Assembly: GCF_016808335.1 (NCBI RefSeq)
Contig: NC_053141.1
Coordinates: forward strand, 5,448,711-5,512,710
Reading direction: 5' to 3'
DNA: 64,000 bases
Source of the DNA: Panicum virgatum
Taxonomy: Eukaryota > Streptophyta > Magnoliopsida > Poales > Poaceae
Shown: piece after piece, positions 21,857-32,669 of the stretch
Layout of the letters: the number at the start of each line of letters is the position of its first letter
Numbering within the stretch: position 1 is the first letter of the stretch
The notes under the pieces: model-generated
Seen by the model: the letters and a program-made list of their open reading frames with translations, nothing else
Database searches by the model: none
What the model was told of the DNA's origin: nothing
Position numbers and translations under genes: made by a program

Positions 21857-24602
21857 TGTAGGGTCGAGATGGCGGACTAGAGGGGGGGTGAATAGTCCTT
21901 TCTAAAATTAATTACGCCGGCTAACCGAAACTTATGCGGAATTGAAACTATTCGCTTAGCCAAGACTTCACCCCTCTAACTATGACTCTAAGGCACCTCC
22001 AAAAGGATCCTACACAAAGCAAATGGAGTGCCAAGCTAGTAAGAGCTCTCCTAACAATTCTAATGCCAAGTCACACAAGCTTAAGCACTAGTACTACACA
22101 CACCGGGGGAGCTCCTAAACAAATCTAATGAGCAAAAGCACAAAGCGAAACCTAAGCTCACTAGATGCTCAAGGACAAGGATACACAATCCAAATCCAAG
22201 TGCTCAACTTGCTTAGCTACACAATCTAAGCAAGAGCAACTAATTAAGCTACACAAGCTAACTAGTTACACTAGGATCTCTACTTCTAGCTACACAAGCA
22301 AGAAGTTGATTAGCAAGCTACACAAGCTAACTAATCACTAGAGAGCAACTACACAAGCACAAGATATAGAAGAATGTAAATACAATGCTTGTGATTTGGA
22401 GAAAGCAAACCACCGAGAAGAGTAGACAAAGTTGACACGGTGATTTTTATCCCGAGGTTCACTTGGTTGCCACCAAGCTAATCCCCGTTGAGACAAGCTC
22501 CAAGGTTGCCGCCGATCCTCTTGCTAGTGGTGACTCTCAAGTCACACTCTCCCACGTGGAGTGCTCACACCGAGCTCTAGCACATGATCCGGCCGAACCA
22601 CTTGTTGCTCTTCAAGTCTCGCTCAACTAGAGTTGCTCTTCGCGGCTCCCGCGGGGTGAGCACAATACCCCTCACAATCTCTTCTCCGGAGCACCGCACA
22701 ATCTTCTTGCGGGCTTCAACGGAGCCTCTTGTCACCAAGCCGTCTAGGAGGTGGCAACCTCCAAGAGTAACAAGCACACCGGCTTGCAACACGATCACCT
22801 AGTGCCACTCGATGCAATCTCTCAAAGCAATCGCACTAGAATCGCTCTCTCACTCGATCGGATGATTACTATCAAGTTAGAGTGAGTAGAGGGCTCTCAA
22901 GCACTCTCACACATGGACACTAAGTCCCCAAGGTGCTAAGCCTACTCAAATGGCCGGCCACACCCTCTATTTATAGAGGGAGGCCCCAAACTAGCCGTTA
23001 CACTCAAATCCCGTGAAAACTGAGTTTTCGCGGACTGTCCGCCTCACAAAAACCGGACCGTCCGCCATTCAAAACCAACGGCTAGAACTGCAATGATTAT
23101 GTGTCAGAGTCGACCGTTAGAGCCCCGGGCGGACTGTCCGCGCCCCTGGGGCGGACTGTCCGCGGTTCAAAACTTCGAACCAACCGATTTGCAAACGTCT
23201 CTGACTAAATCTGGAAGTTACCGGCGGACTGTCCGCTCCCCAGGGGCGGACTGTCCGCAGTTCAAAACGTGAGCACACACAGAAACCGCAGTGTTTCTGT
23301 CCCAGAAATTTCAGTAGGAGGCGGACCGTCCGCCCCCAAGGACCGGACGGTCCGCAGGTCATTTTGGGCACCCAAGACAGAACAACCAAGTTTCTGCGCC
23401 CGTTTCAGCTTTTAAAGGCGGACCGTCCGCCCCCATGGACCGGACGGTCCGCAGGTCATTTTGGACCACCCACAGAGCCAAAAACGGTTCTGTTTGAGCT
23501 CAACCGAGATAACGGCGGACCGTCCGCCACTCAAGGGCGGACCGTCCGCAGGTCTATTTTCAGCAGAAATGTACCTCGGTAAAACGGCCATAACTCTTAG
23601 CTCCGAAGTCCAAATTAGGTGATCTTGGACTCTATGGAAAGCTAATTCAGAGGGCTACACAACCCAACTGAATACTTGATCCAAAACACAATGGATCAAA
23701 GCAGTATTCCACTCCAAGGGACAACCTAATTTCCGGAGAAAACCGAAAAACCTTTCTTGCTTCCCAAAGTTGATCAACATCAACTCCAACTCTTTCTCCT
23801 TTGCAAATGTGCCAACACCACCACGTGAACAACACCATGTGTATGTGTGTTAGCATTTCACAATCATTTTCAAAGGATTTTCACTTGATCTCACCACGCC
23901 ACTTGATCCTAGCTACATTGCAATGTTAGATCGCTCAAGTGGCACTAGATGACCGATATGCAAACAAGTTTGCCCCTCTTGATAGTACGGCCATCTATCC
24001 TAAATCCGGTCATGCACTTCTCTACACAACCTTTGACCGGTGAAATGAAATGCCCTACAAGTCATACCTTTGCCTTGCGCATTCCATTTCATCTTCCCAA
24101 ATATTGATGCCACACAAGCACCAAACTCCATCAAGCCTTTTGATCATCTTCATGAGTCAACACTTGGCTTGATCTTCCTTGAATGATATGATCCACTCCA
24201 TATCATCACATGACCTCTTTGGTCCATCGATCTTGACCTTGCTCGCTCTTCACCGTTGCCTCGGTCCATCGGTGCCAAATCTTGCCCAAGCTTCACCGCC
24301 TCGCGGTCCCTCGCTTCAAAGCCTTGACTTGCCCTTCTCCATTGCAACCGGTCCATCAAGCCAAGCCTTGTCTTGATCTTCTCCACTTTGGTCACATAAC
24401 TCCATGTCATGTCTCATATGCAATGAGTTCCTCCATCACACTATATGAGCATAGCATCAACCCTTAGCCATTTCTCCTCCATGGCATATGTCGCTCATAC
24501 TAGTGTCTTTGTGTGGACTAATCTCCTGTGTATCCCAACATAAATACTTATTAGTCCACCTAAGTTGTCACTCAATTACCAAAACCAAACAAGGGCCTTT
24601 CA
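21857..24602 (-). repeat. 5' LTR of the gag-only Copia element
   Basis: This is the promoter-bearing LTR, 2746 bp, nearly identical to 13343-16088. It carries the same six palindrome pairs (23030-23549) and the same palindromic TATA site (22963-22980). The target duplication CCCAT follows at 24603-24607. Confidence 0.92.
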
Positions 24603-25083
24603 CCCATCTGAGCAGGTTGTGTCCCCGCTGACTTCGAGGAGGTCTGTGCGTCCTGGATTGGACAACCGCTTCCTCCTGGGTGGACCGTCGAGTGGGTCCC
24701 GTCTTCCCCGTGAAGTTCAGGCAGGTTGGCATCACATCGGTGGGTAGGATGTGAAGCTCACCTTGTATCATCGTTCGTAGCTACCGTATTGTATTTCGTA
24801 CTCGGTCTTAATTTTCCCTGTGTTTGAACTCTGTAGTTGGTATTCAAATCTTTATGTAAAATCATGTTATAAATTAATTTGAGAATCTCGGTATGATGTA
24901 TCATCTGTGCTCGTCTTCGTGCGAGAATTTTAGTGCAAATGTGATCCTGGAGTACAGTAGTTTAATCGGGAATTACCCGACGGACTGCCGGATTACACTG
25001 TTTTAAGTGCGTGGTAACTTGATTATTCATTAAGATGATAGTTAGCGCACTTAAGTCGGTTTAATTTGGGCGGATCTGCTACA
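24603..25083 (+). mobile_element. Solo LTR (Tekay-like), part 3 of 3
   Basis: This is the 3' end of the solo LTR that begins at 6885. Its final bases, TTAATTTGGGCGGATCTGCTACA in two parts (TTAATTTGGGCGG and ATCTGCTACA), resemble the end of the Gypsy LTR at 37566. The GAAGC target duplication follows at 25084-25088. Confidence 0.85.
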
Positions 25084-26735
25084 GAAGCCATCCGGGCCTG
25101 GTGCTTTGTTGTGTTTCATGTTAAAAATCGCTTCCTGAATCTCCTTTTCAGTGAACGGAGCTGTGAGAAACTCGTTTTCTGGTTGACTGACTTGAGGGAT
25201 ATCATCCATCCTATTATTCATGCTGAAGTGGTTATCCTCCGGTGGTCCAAATAGGTCTTTATAGAACTTGGTGATATACTCTTTGAGGTTTTGTTGACCC
25301 TCTACCCCCCCCCCCTCATGTTCCATGGAGAAGATGCGCTTCTTTCGATGTTTGCCATTAGCAATCATCTGGAAGTATCTAGTATTGTTATCAACAGAAG
25401 AACATCAGTTGCTTTGGCTCTCTCCCCTTGAGATAGATTTTTTTATCTCAGCTTGAGTGTCTAGGTTAGTCACAACCTTTTGTAGGTTTTCCTTTTGGGC
25501 TTTATACACCCCATGGTGATGGTGTGCCCATCCCCGTAGGTATTTTCTTAGTGCCCCCATTTTTCTATTCCAATGTTGAACCAAATTTTGCCCCACAACC
25601 GGTTGAATTTAGATTTCTTTGACTTTTTCTTTAAAGTCCTCATGAGACAACCAACTTAGTTCCATCTTGAACTGTTTAGGATGTTCCGAAAAAGCTGGAT
25701 CACCAGTCTCTAAAGGCAGTGGAGTATGATCTGATACCCCTCTATCTAAAGCGTGTACCGTTACCAATGGATATTTGAGTTCCCATCCAGTTGTCATCAA
25801 AACCCTGTCAAGTTTTTCATAGGTAGGATCTGTTAAAGTGTTTGCCCAGGTGAATTGTCGACTCGTCAACTCTATCTCCCGAAGATCAAAACTATCTATG
25901 ACAGCATTGAATAGGAACGGCCATCAGGGATTAAAGTTATTTTTGTTTTTTTCTTTGTTGTGTCTCATGATATTAAAATCTCCCCCGATTAAGGTTGGCA
26001 ATGTATTTTGTTGACAAGTGTGAACAAACTCGGACAAAAAGGCTGATTTAAAATTCTCCTGTGTCGGGCCGTAGACTGCCATTAGAATCTATTTGAAATC
26101 ATCTTGTCTGTTGCGGAGATGGAATTTTATGAAAAAAATCCCCTTCCACTATTAAGGATAAGTCAAGGATTAAGGAGTTCACCCCCAGAAGAATGCCACC
26201 CGAACGCCCTCTTGGCGGTAGACAATGCCAAACCAATCGCACCTCTCGAAAGTCGGTTAAGGTTGGCCCTAGACATGTCTTGTTCCCCAATCTCCATGAC
26301 GGCGACAAAGTCAAGGTTGTGATCTCTGATAGCTTCTGATATATACCGGTATTTGGCCAAGTCTGATAGACCTCTGCTATTCCAATAGAAGCCTTTCATG
26401 GGGAAATTCCTTTTTTAGTTTTTTGGGCTCTCTTTCAAGCCTTCTCCTTTTTCGATGATGATTTAGATTTACGACCAGATACCTTAAGGTCACATATTTT
26501 TGTGCCAAGGTCCAAGTCATCCAATTCAACATCCGTTATGTCTTTCACTAAGCGGGAAAGAAAACTAGTCTTCCCCATCACTTAAAGAAAAGGGATTAAC
26601 TTCACCACTACCAGCCCTACCAGCTTTTGGTTGAATTTTGATTTTGTCTATTTCGATGTGTTTCAACGCATTATAGAAAACTTTAATTGTCTTTGGAGTG
26701 CTACCCATAGAAATTCTTATCGAATTTGATCTCAG
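25084..26735 (-). mobile_element. LINE A, 5' part: ORF1 tail, endonuclease, start of RT
   Basis: Reading leftward, a short frame starts at 26707 (MGSTPKTIKVFYNALKH), followed by MGKTSFLSRLVKDITD and a lysine/serine-rich stretch. These look like an ORF1 remnant. ORF2 begins at 26399 with MKGFYWNSRGLSDLAKYR, typical of plant L1 endonucleases. It continues with a FTWANTLTDPTYEKLDRVLM block (about 25860) and reaches the RT entry motif NKAPGPDGF at about 25100. Several stops and frameshifts break it. It continues at 6884 once the solo LTR is removed. Confidence 0.85.
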
Positions 26736-26762
26736 GGAATTCCCAAAACTTTTCTCTTGCAG

Positions 26763-27011
26763 CCTTGGATGTGCCCTTTTTCTTTAGCCTTCCCAAGAAT
26801 GTGATCAAGGGCATCCGCAGCCAAATTGAAGAGGAGAGGGGATAAAGGATCCCCTTGGCGCAAGCCTCGGTGTGTTTTGAAGTACGGCCCATTTTCTCCA
26901 TTTAGGATTATGCAGACTCCCCCCCCCCCCCCCGCACCGTTAGCATTATCCACTCGATCATCTTAGCTAGAAATCCTTTCCTCTCAAGTATGTGTTCAAC
27001 GAAATCCCAGC
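26763..27011 (-). mobile_element. LINE B, RT fragment (5'-truncated)
   Basis: The minus-strand frame reads HCWDFVEHILERKGFLAKMI, then the RT motif block GLRQGDPLSPLLFNLAADAL and DHILGKAKEKGHIQG. It differs in sequence from the same block of LINE A, so it is a second LINE. A C/G run at 26921-26932 adds a frameshift. It abuts the right half of the split MITE at 27012, so LINE B was 5'-truncated on insertion. Between this piece and 3268 about 200 residues are missing. Confidence 0.75.
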
Positions 27012-27195
27012 AATGGTCATCCAAACAGGAATTCAATTGTTTTGCTTCTTAGGATTCCAAGATCCAGTGTAATGATCATCCAAACAATAGAATTCGAATT
27101 GTGCCCATTTCGATATCATGGCTGTTTTGGCATTGAGCCCAATTCAATTCCACACCCTTATCGACTCCAATATCAACATCTAAACAGAGCCTAAG
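27012..27195. mobile_element. Right part of the MITE split by LINE B
   Basis: It runs from ATCCAAACAGGAATTCAATT to GACTCCAATATCAACATC and CTAAACAGAGCC. Its right end is the imperfect inverse of the start of 1036-1118. The ATCCAAACAG block recurs in inverted form as CTGTTTGGAT at about 1101. Confidence 0.5.
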
Positions 27196-27290
27196 ATCGA
27201 TGCGGCAACTTTGAACACTATTTTATGTTAGAAATATTCCGCGGCAACTTGACTGAGCACTGAATAAATTACTCTCACTCCCAGTTCCAG
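27196..27290. other. Short spacer with a dispersed repeat
   Basis: The block CAACTTTGAACACTATTTT followed by GTTAGAAATATT (27207-27235) recurs at about 52342-52380. No gene is present. Confidence 0.5.
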
Positions 27291-28440
27291 GGGGTTTTTA
27301 CATTTTTACCATTATAACGAATTGCACTCATCAGATTATCACTCTTATATTGGCACCTACATCTATACCATCTAAGAGAAGTTTAACTTATAATTTTACC
27401 ACATTTGCGCATGTGGCAAGCCACGCAGGCATGACACGCTGTCGTCCAGTCAGTCGGGAGTGTGAAATGTCCTCTCTACCCATGATCTCCTCTCTCTCTA
27501 TCCCTCTTCGACAGCCGGGTCCTAAGGTTCTCTCACTGCCAGATGGGCCCCGCTTGTCAACTTCATCTCTTACCTCTAGCACTGCCCCGTCTCCCAGCTC
27601 CTTTCCTCCCTCCCGTCCGCCGGGAGCCCGCGCCTGCGCTCCTCCCCTTCCTCCCAGGCGCGTGGCCGCCGGGAGCCCGCGCTCGCGCTCGCACTCCTCC
27701 CCTCCCTTCCAGGAGCACGGCCAACAGAAGCCAACCTCCTTCCCTCCCTCCCAAGCGCGGGAGCCTGCTCCTGCGTGGCTTGCATGCGCGCGGCTGCCGG
27801 TTGAGGGTGACTGCGCCCGCGCGGCTTGGCACGTAGGACGAGGCGGCCGGCGCCGGCGTTGGTGCAAGCGAGCTCGGCCGGAGCAGGCACCCCGACAAGA
27901 AGTCCGGCCGCCGTCGATGCCCCGCATCCGGCCATTTCCCCGCCGATCCAAGCCCTCGGTAAGGTCCCTTGCAAATTCCTCTTACTCCCTAGCTCCTCCA
28001 CGAGTCCATCCCGCGCCACCGGCGCTGGAAATGGCAGCGCGCCGCCGTGGCTGGGCTGCCCGCGCGCCGACGAGCTGTTCCGACCTGCTGCGCCTGCGCC
28101 AGCGGGCGCCCCAGGTGCGCCGCACCTTGGGGAGCCTAAACCTGGTAGCTTCCCCACCTGGAGCTCGCCGTCGACGAGCTTGCCGCCGGAATCGAACGAT
28201 TTTCTGTCCGTTGCTGCTGCTGCGTCGAGAGGTTGAAGAAGGAGGAAGGGGCAACAATGACATTTCACCTAGGCCTGCTGACTGGACGCCAACGTGTCAT
28301 GCCTGCGTGGCTTGCCACATGCGCAAATGTGGTAAAATTATAAGTTAAACTTCTCTCATATGGTATAAATGTAGGTGCCAATATAAAAGTGATAATCTGA
28401 TGAGTGCAATTCATTATAATGGTAAAAATGTAAAAACCCC
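27291..28440. mobile_element. Mutator-like element with GC-rich cargo (Pack-MULE-like)
   Basis: Long terminal inverted repeats of about 165 bp (27291-27460 and 28275-28440) begin GGGGTTTTTACATTTTTACC. They contain the matching blocks CTCATCAGATTATCAC and TTGCGCATGTGGCAAGCC. The flanks CAGTTCCAG (27282-27290) and CGGTTCCAG (28441-28449) match at 8 of 9 bases, as expected for a 9-bp Mutator target duplication. The interior (27560-28260) is strongly GC-rich, unlike the repeats. It includes splice-like sites such as CCCTCG|GTAAGG near 27960, suggesting captured gene sequence. I recognise no product and no transposase. Confidence 0.8.
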
Positions 28441-28523
28441 CGGTTCCAGCCACTTGCTTCCGCCGGCCGGCACCCCAAATAATAATAATCCCGGCGAGCG
28501 CGAGCACCTCGCCACCGCCGGCC

Positions 28524-29991
28524 ATGGAGTACTTGCTCTTCTACACCCTCGCCACGCTTCTCTGCTGCCTGCTCTGTTTGCTCCTGCTGCGCGCCCGCAG
28601 CTCGGCCGAGGGCAAGGGCCGTGCCGCCGGCGACGCGCTCACGGCTCTGCCGCCGGGGCCAACGCCGATGCCGGTGGTGGGCCCGCTGCTCTTCCTGTTG
28701 CGCCGTTACTTTGACCTCGAGCCCGTGCTCCACCTCATCGCGCGGGAGCACGGCCCGGTCTTCACCTATGCGCCGCTGGGCAAGGCGCTGCCCACCATCT
28801 TCGTGGCCTCCCGCACCGCGCGCTCGTGCAACGCGGCGCGGCGTTCGCGTCCCGCCCGGTGACGGGCTCCTCAACATCGCGTCCCGCCGTGATCACCACC
28901 GGCAGCCTCAACATCGGCTCCGCGCCGTACGGCGCCTCGTGGCGCGCCTTGAGGCGGAACATCGCAGCCGGCGTGCTCAACCGTCACGGCTCCAGGCCGT
29001 CTACCCAGCGCGGCGGCGGGTGCTCGGCGTCCTCGCCTGCCGCGTCCGTGCCGCTGGCGCCGCCGACGGGGAGCGCGCCGTGACCGTGATGGTGCCGCTC
29101 CAGCACGCCGTGTTGTGCATGCTCGTGTACATGTGCTTTGGGGGACCGCGTCGAGGACACGCCTGTGCGGGACATTGAGGCCACGCTTTGGGAGCTCCTC
29201 GGCAGCTTCCAAGGCCAGGGCCGGCCCTGAGGCAGTGCGGGCAATGCGACCGCACCGGGCCTCAAAAAACTGCTATGCTAATAGATCGGTCAAGTTATAA
29301 GTGCTGTCAAATTTTAGTGCGTGCAGCTAAATAGTCCAATTCATTAATGATAATGAGTTTTTAATATTACTCCCTCCATTTAGTTATGATAGCTATATTT
29401 TCACATGACACACAATAACCAAGAGCACCAAGTATGCTTATCGATCCATTAATCATGTTAACCATCATCTTCTCATTTCTGCAATTTCTTCTTGGCGAGA
29501 CTTCTCGTTTCCAGCAATTGTCAACTGTCGCGATCCATGTTGAAAACCAACACACAGATCCAGTTTTTCTTCTTCACGAAACACACATGCTAACGTCAGA
29601 GTTACTACAGGGATACCGAATAAGCTACTTGCGAACTCTAAAGACAAGGCCTAATATAGCGATCAGTTTTGAATTTTCAAAATATAGCTATCATAATTGA
29701 ATGAATGGAATATCTTGTATTTTTATAGTGTATGGGGGCCTCCATTTTTTGTTCACACCGGGCTACCAAAAAGTCAGGGCCGGCCCTGTCCGCAGCGCAA
29801 CCAGGTCTTCTCCTTCCCGTGCGCCGTGCACGAGGACATGATGCTGGATGGGTACCGCGTGCCGGCCCACCGGCGCGTTGATCAACTTCACGGTGGCTGA
29901 CATCGGCCTGGACGAGGAGGTGTGGGGTGCGCCCTTGGAGTTCCGGCCGGGGAGGTTCCTCACCGCCGTGTTCCACAAGTCCAGCCAAAGA
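28524..29991 (+). pseudogene. Cytochrome P450 pseudogene, CYP89A-like
   Basis: The ATG at 28524 opens with a hydrophobic anchor (LLFYTLATLLCCLLCLLLL). The proline hinge PPGPTPMPVVGPLLFLLRRY and HLIAREHGPVFTYAPLGK follow, typical of CYP89-type P450s. A frameshift near 28826 moves the frame to LVQRGAAFASRP, then GSAPYGASWRALRRNIAAGV. Further shifts lead to HAVLCMLVYMCFG (about 29110) and DIEATLWELLGSFQ. A hAT element interrupts at 29216-29788. The remainder resumes far downstream in the protein with FPCAVHEDMMLDGYRVPAH and INFTVADIGLDEEVWGAP, then FRPGRFLTA. The central half, including the oxygen-binding I helix, is missing, as is the heme-binding cysteine loop. The gene is dead. Confidence 0.88.
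29216..29788. mobile_element. hAT-like element with palindromic ends
   Basis: Both ends are the perfect palindrome CAGGGCCGGCCCTG: at the left followed by AGG, at the right preceded by AAAAAGT. This is a well-known style of plant hAT terminus. The 8-bp flanks TCCAAGGC and TCCGCAGC match at five positions, a decayed target duplication. The interior is AT-rich and non-coding. It interrupts the P450 pseudogene. Confidence 0.75.
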
Positions 29992-30250
29992 CTTGATACA
30001 GTGTGGGCCCGAAAAAAGTTATTTTTTGAAAAAAATTGGGTTTTGATACTGTAGCACATTTCGTTGTTATTTGATAATTAATGTTTAATCATGGATTAAT
30101 TAGGCTTATAAAATTCATCTCGTATCAAATAGTTATACTATGTAATTAGTTATTTTTTGAACTGCATTTAATACTTCATGCATGTGTCTAAAAATTCGAT
30201 GTGACGGGTACTATAGAAATTATTTTTGAACTAAACATGGCCTAAGCTTG
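29992..30250. mobile_element. MITE-like sequence after the P450 remnant
   Basis: It contains TTAATTAGGCTTATAAAATT and CATCTCG, and ends GATGTGACGGGTACTATAG then AACTAAACATGGCC. This combination recurs in very abundant grass MITEs. Its left end, about 29995-30060, is not well defined. No target duplication was found. Confidence 0.55.
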
Positions 30251-30627
30251 CTTGTGCATGAGCCCATATATACATAAAGGTAACAAGCAAGCCACACCAC
30301 GCGGCATCAGCTTCATGCGTTCTTAATCACGCACATATATACATAAAGGTAATACAGTTTAGAGCTAGCTAATTTCATGAAAGAAAGCTTAGGTGCTCAT
30401 CAAAACATGCCACCTAAATTATGCGCAAGGCATACAGGAAGTAAACAAATATTGTTTGCAGTAACAAGTCTCACACAAAAGCTAAGGTGATCAAAAATAT
30501 TTGGGCGATGACGAAGGATCATGTGGTTCAGGTGCACCAAAAAATCCATGTAACACGCAACTGATAAACCGGCTCGAATATTCAAATAAAAAGGCCAATA
30601 TCCAGCATATATATAGATATCTAGACT
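30251..30627. other. 3' flank of the F-box gene
   Basis: No coding sequence is seen. CATATATACATAAAGGTAA occurs twice, at about 30263 and 30333. The sequence next to 30628 presumably holds the 3' UTR of the F-box gene. Confidence 0.5.
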
Positions 30628-32303
30628 CTATAGCCAACTGAAATCATAACGGTATGTACGCGATCCGTCAAAGGGATCATCCAGCTCTAAATTATGGATT
30701 TGCTCCATGGGTACACAACTGAACGTCTGACGCTGAGGTTCAAAGGCAAATCTAGCACCTTGAGAAGCCCTGATGTCCAGCTGTAGCTTCTTATGCTGAC
30801 TTGCAATCCAGTCATCGTCGCATTTCGCACGATCAACTATAAACTTCATGGATTCCAGCATTCTAGCATTTAAAAGAAAGAATCTTACGAGGTTCACTTC
30901 TGATCTCTTGCCCCTATAAAGTGTTAACTGCACAACCTTGAGATGTGCATCGAGGCATTCAAGTGAAACATAGCGCGGTGCATTCCTGAACCTCCCACGA
31001 GTGAACACCTAGAAAGGAATGCAAACACAATATCAGCGGGGTTTCAACATGAGGCCGGGCTAATGCACAGCAGGGTAGAATAATAATGTACAAAAAGCAA
31101 GCAGCTCGATCTCAAATCAGATTTAACAAAGATTAATTAAAACTAGTGTCACCATGATGTGTAGCTTCTCCACGCATGGAAAGCATTGTAGGAGGTTGAT
31201 GACAACGTCCAGAGTAGGAACAGTATTAAGGGCTAAAATCTTCACGGTACGCATCGCATTCGTCAGACTAAGAAGCTCCATTTCCTGGAATAATGAACAT
31301 GGATAGATAAACTGGAGTGCATTAGCGTATCTAGCATGTACGGCATATATATAATTAAAGGCATGAGAACTCCAAGGCTGCTCTAACCAAAACTCAATGC
31401 TACCTTGAAAACCATGATGGTTGCAGCGGGGATACCGTCATCAGAATATCGCAGTATCTTCAGTTTGGGTGCCTGAATAATCCGGATCTGCAAGCAACAC
31501 GATCGACCATCTGGGATAAGCCTTTCTAGGAGGGGGGCACTGTCAATGATGACTTGCTCAAGCTTTCCCATTGGGTCTTTGGAACCAGTAGCAGTTACGC
31601 CAAGGCTCCGAAGGGTGGAGGAGCTGATCCGGAGACGGCGGTAACCAACGTTGTAGTGCAGCATCAAGCTCTGCAGGGCAGGGCACCTGGAGAGCATGCC
31701 ATGGAGAGTGCTCTCCGCGATGATGACGGACCTGAGCGTCACTTGCTCGAGGTGGGGGAAATCGGCATCAATCCTGGGGAAATCGAGGTTGCAAGCGCGA
31801 GCGAACACGCTGAGGACGCGCAGAGTCGGCGAGAAGCGGAACATGGACGGCGGCGGCGGCGGCGCCTTGTAAGGGCGGGCGGAGAAGACGACGGTGCCGT
31901 AGCGCAGTCCGAACTCCCGCAGGTTGTCGAGGCTGGGGGAGCGGAGCAGGTTGTCGAGCGCGGGCGCCTCGTCGGAGCGCCCGAGCCAGGTGAGGGAGAG
32001 GCGGCGGGCGGGGCCCCCGTGGGCGCCGAGGATGGCGGCCGCTGGGTTCTCCTTGACGCCGAGCCTCGCTGGGTGGATCGTGGCCTCGAGGTTGAGGGGC
32101 GCGGAGCGCCAGAGCGGGAGCCACCGACGGGAGAGGATCTGGGTGCGGGCGCCGTCCTCGGCGGGGAGCAGCGTGATGACGTCGCCGAGGACGTCGTCCG
32201 GGAGGCGGCTGATCAGATCGACGTCGTCTTGCTCTCCTCCGCTTGCTTCTGCTTCCTCCTCCAGCTGCCGCCTCTTGGATTTGGATCTCGTCACCACACC
32301 CAT
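30628..32303 (-). CDS. F-box/LRR/FBD protein, three exons
   Basis: Exons are 32303-31404, 31284-31153 and 31008-30628. All introns have GT-AG ends and all junctions are phase 0, giving 470 residues. The protein starts MGVVTRSKSKRRQ (a basic, NLS-like stretch). An F-box follows at about residues 29-70 (LISRLPDDVLGDVITLLP ... QILSRRWLPLW), the part that binds the SKP1 subunit of an SCF ubiquitin ligase. Leucine-rich repeat-like segments follow (LRVLSVFARACNLDFPRI, LEQVTLRSVIIAESTLHGML). An FBD-like C-terminus comes last (YVSLECLDAHLKVVQLTLY, LVRFFLLNARMLESMKFIV). The exon structure is that of the large grass F-box/FBD family. No frame damage is visible, so it is probably functional. The target is unknown. 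It is one copy of a tandem pair; the other (33834-47828) is wrecked. Confidence 0.88.
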
Positions 32304-32669
32304 GGCCCGGCCGCCTTTAATTTCTGGGGGATTCGCTTCTTCTAAGGCAATGGAACGGTGACGTATTCGCTTTCTTTCAGTAAAATTCAGAGAAATTCAG
32401 TTACGTTTCATTTCCGTAGTTACATACTACGCTGGGTTAGCCACCTAAACGGCTAAACTACACACAGATTAGTAGCTAGACAGCCTTATCTAGTTCGAGA
32501 GATGTTTTCCCTCCAATCTTCTTATACACAACATGGACACATTTCAAGCATTGAATCAATCAAGCACGGAAATGGAGCAAGTCTTGTACGTTTTGCAAGC
32601 AAAATAACCAGAAAGCGATGACAAATAATTAATGAACAATCATGTGGCTACTCTTTTATTACTAACCTG
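32304..32669 (-). promoter_or_regulatory. Upstream region of the F-box gene, shared with 50105-50240
   Basis: This short interval lies between the F-box start codon and the CACTA element. Blocks GTATTCGCTTTC, GGGTTAGCCACCTAA and ACACACAG(A/G)TTAGTA occur here (32362-32475). They recur in the same order at about 50108-50235, suggesting that the upstream region was duplicated with the gene. The leftmost end of the wrecked copy's coding sequence, reading towards 32640, also lies here. I see no unambiguous TATA box. Confidence 0.55.

Larger units (their letters stand above)
13343..24602 (-). mobile_element. Non-autonomous Copia-type LTR retrotransposon, gag only
   Basis: This is a complete 11,260-bp element on the minus strand. 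It has two 2746-bp LTRs (5' copy 21857-24602, 3' copy 13343-16088) and a perfect CCCAT target duplication (13338-13342 and 24603-24607). A tRNA-iMet primer-binding site and a purine-rich tract sit at the correct places. The 5.77-kb internal region holds one gag-type frame at 19768-21804. Nothing resembling protease, integrase, reverse transcriptase or RNase H is seen in 16089-19767. The LTRs are almost identical (one difference noticed: T at 13383, C at 21897), so the insertion is very recent. It must have used proteins supplied in trans. Assignment to the SIRE/Maximus side of Copia is an inference from gag style and LTR size. Confidence 0.92.
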
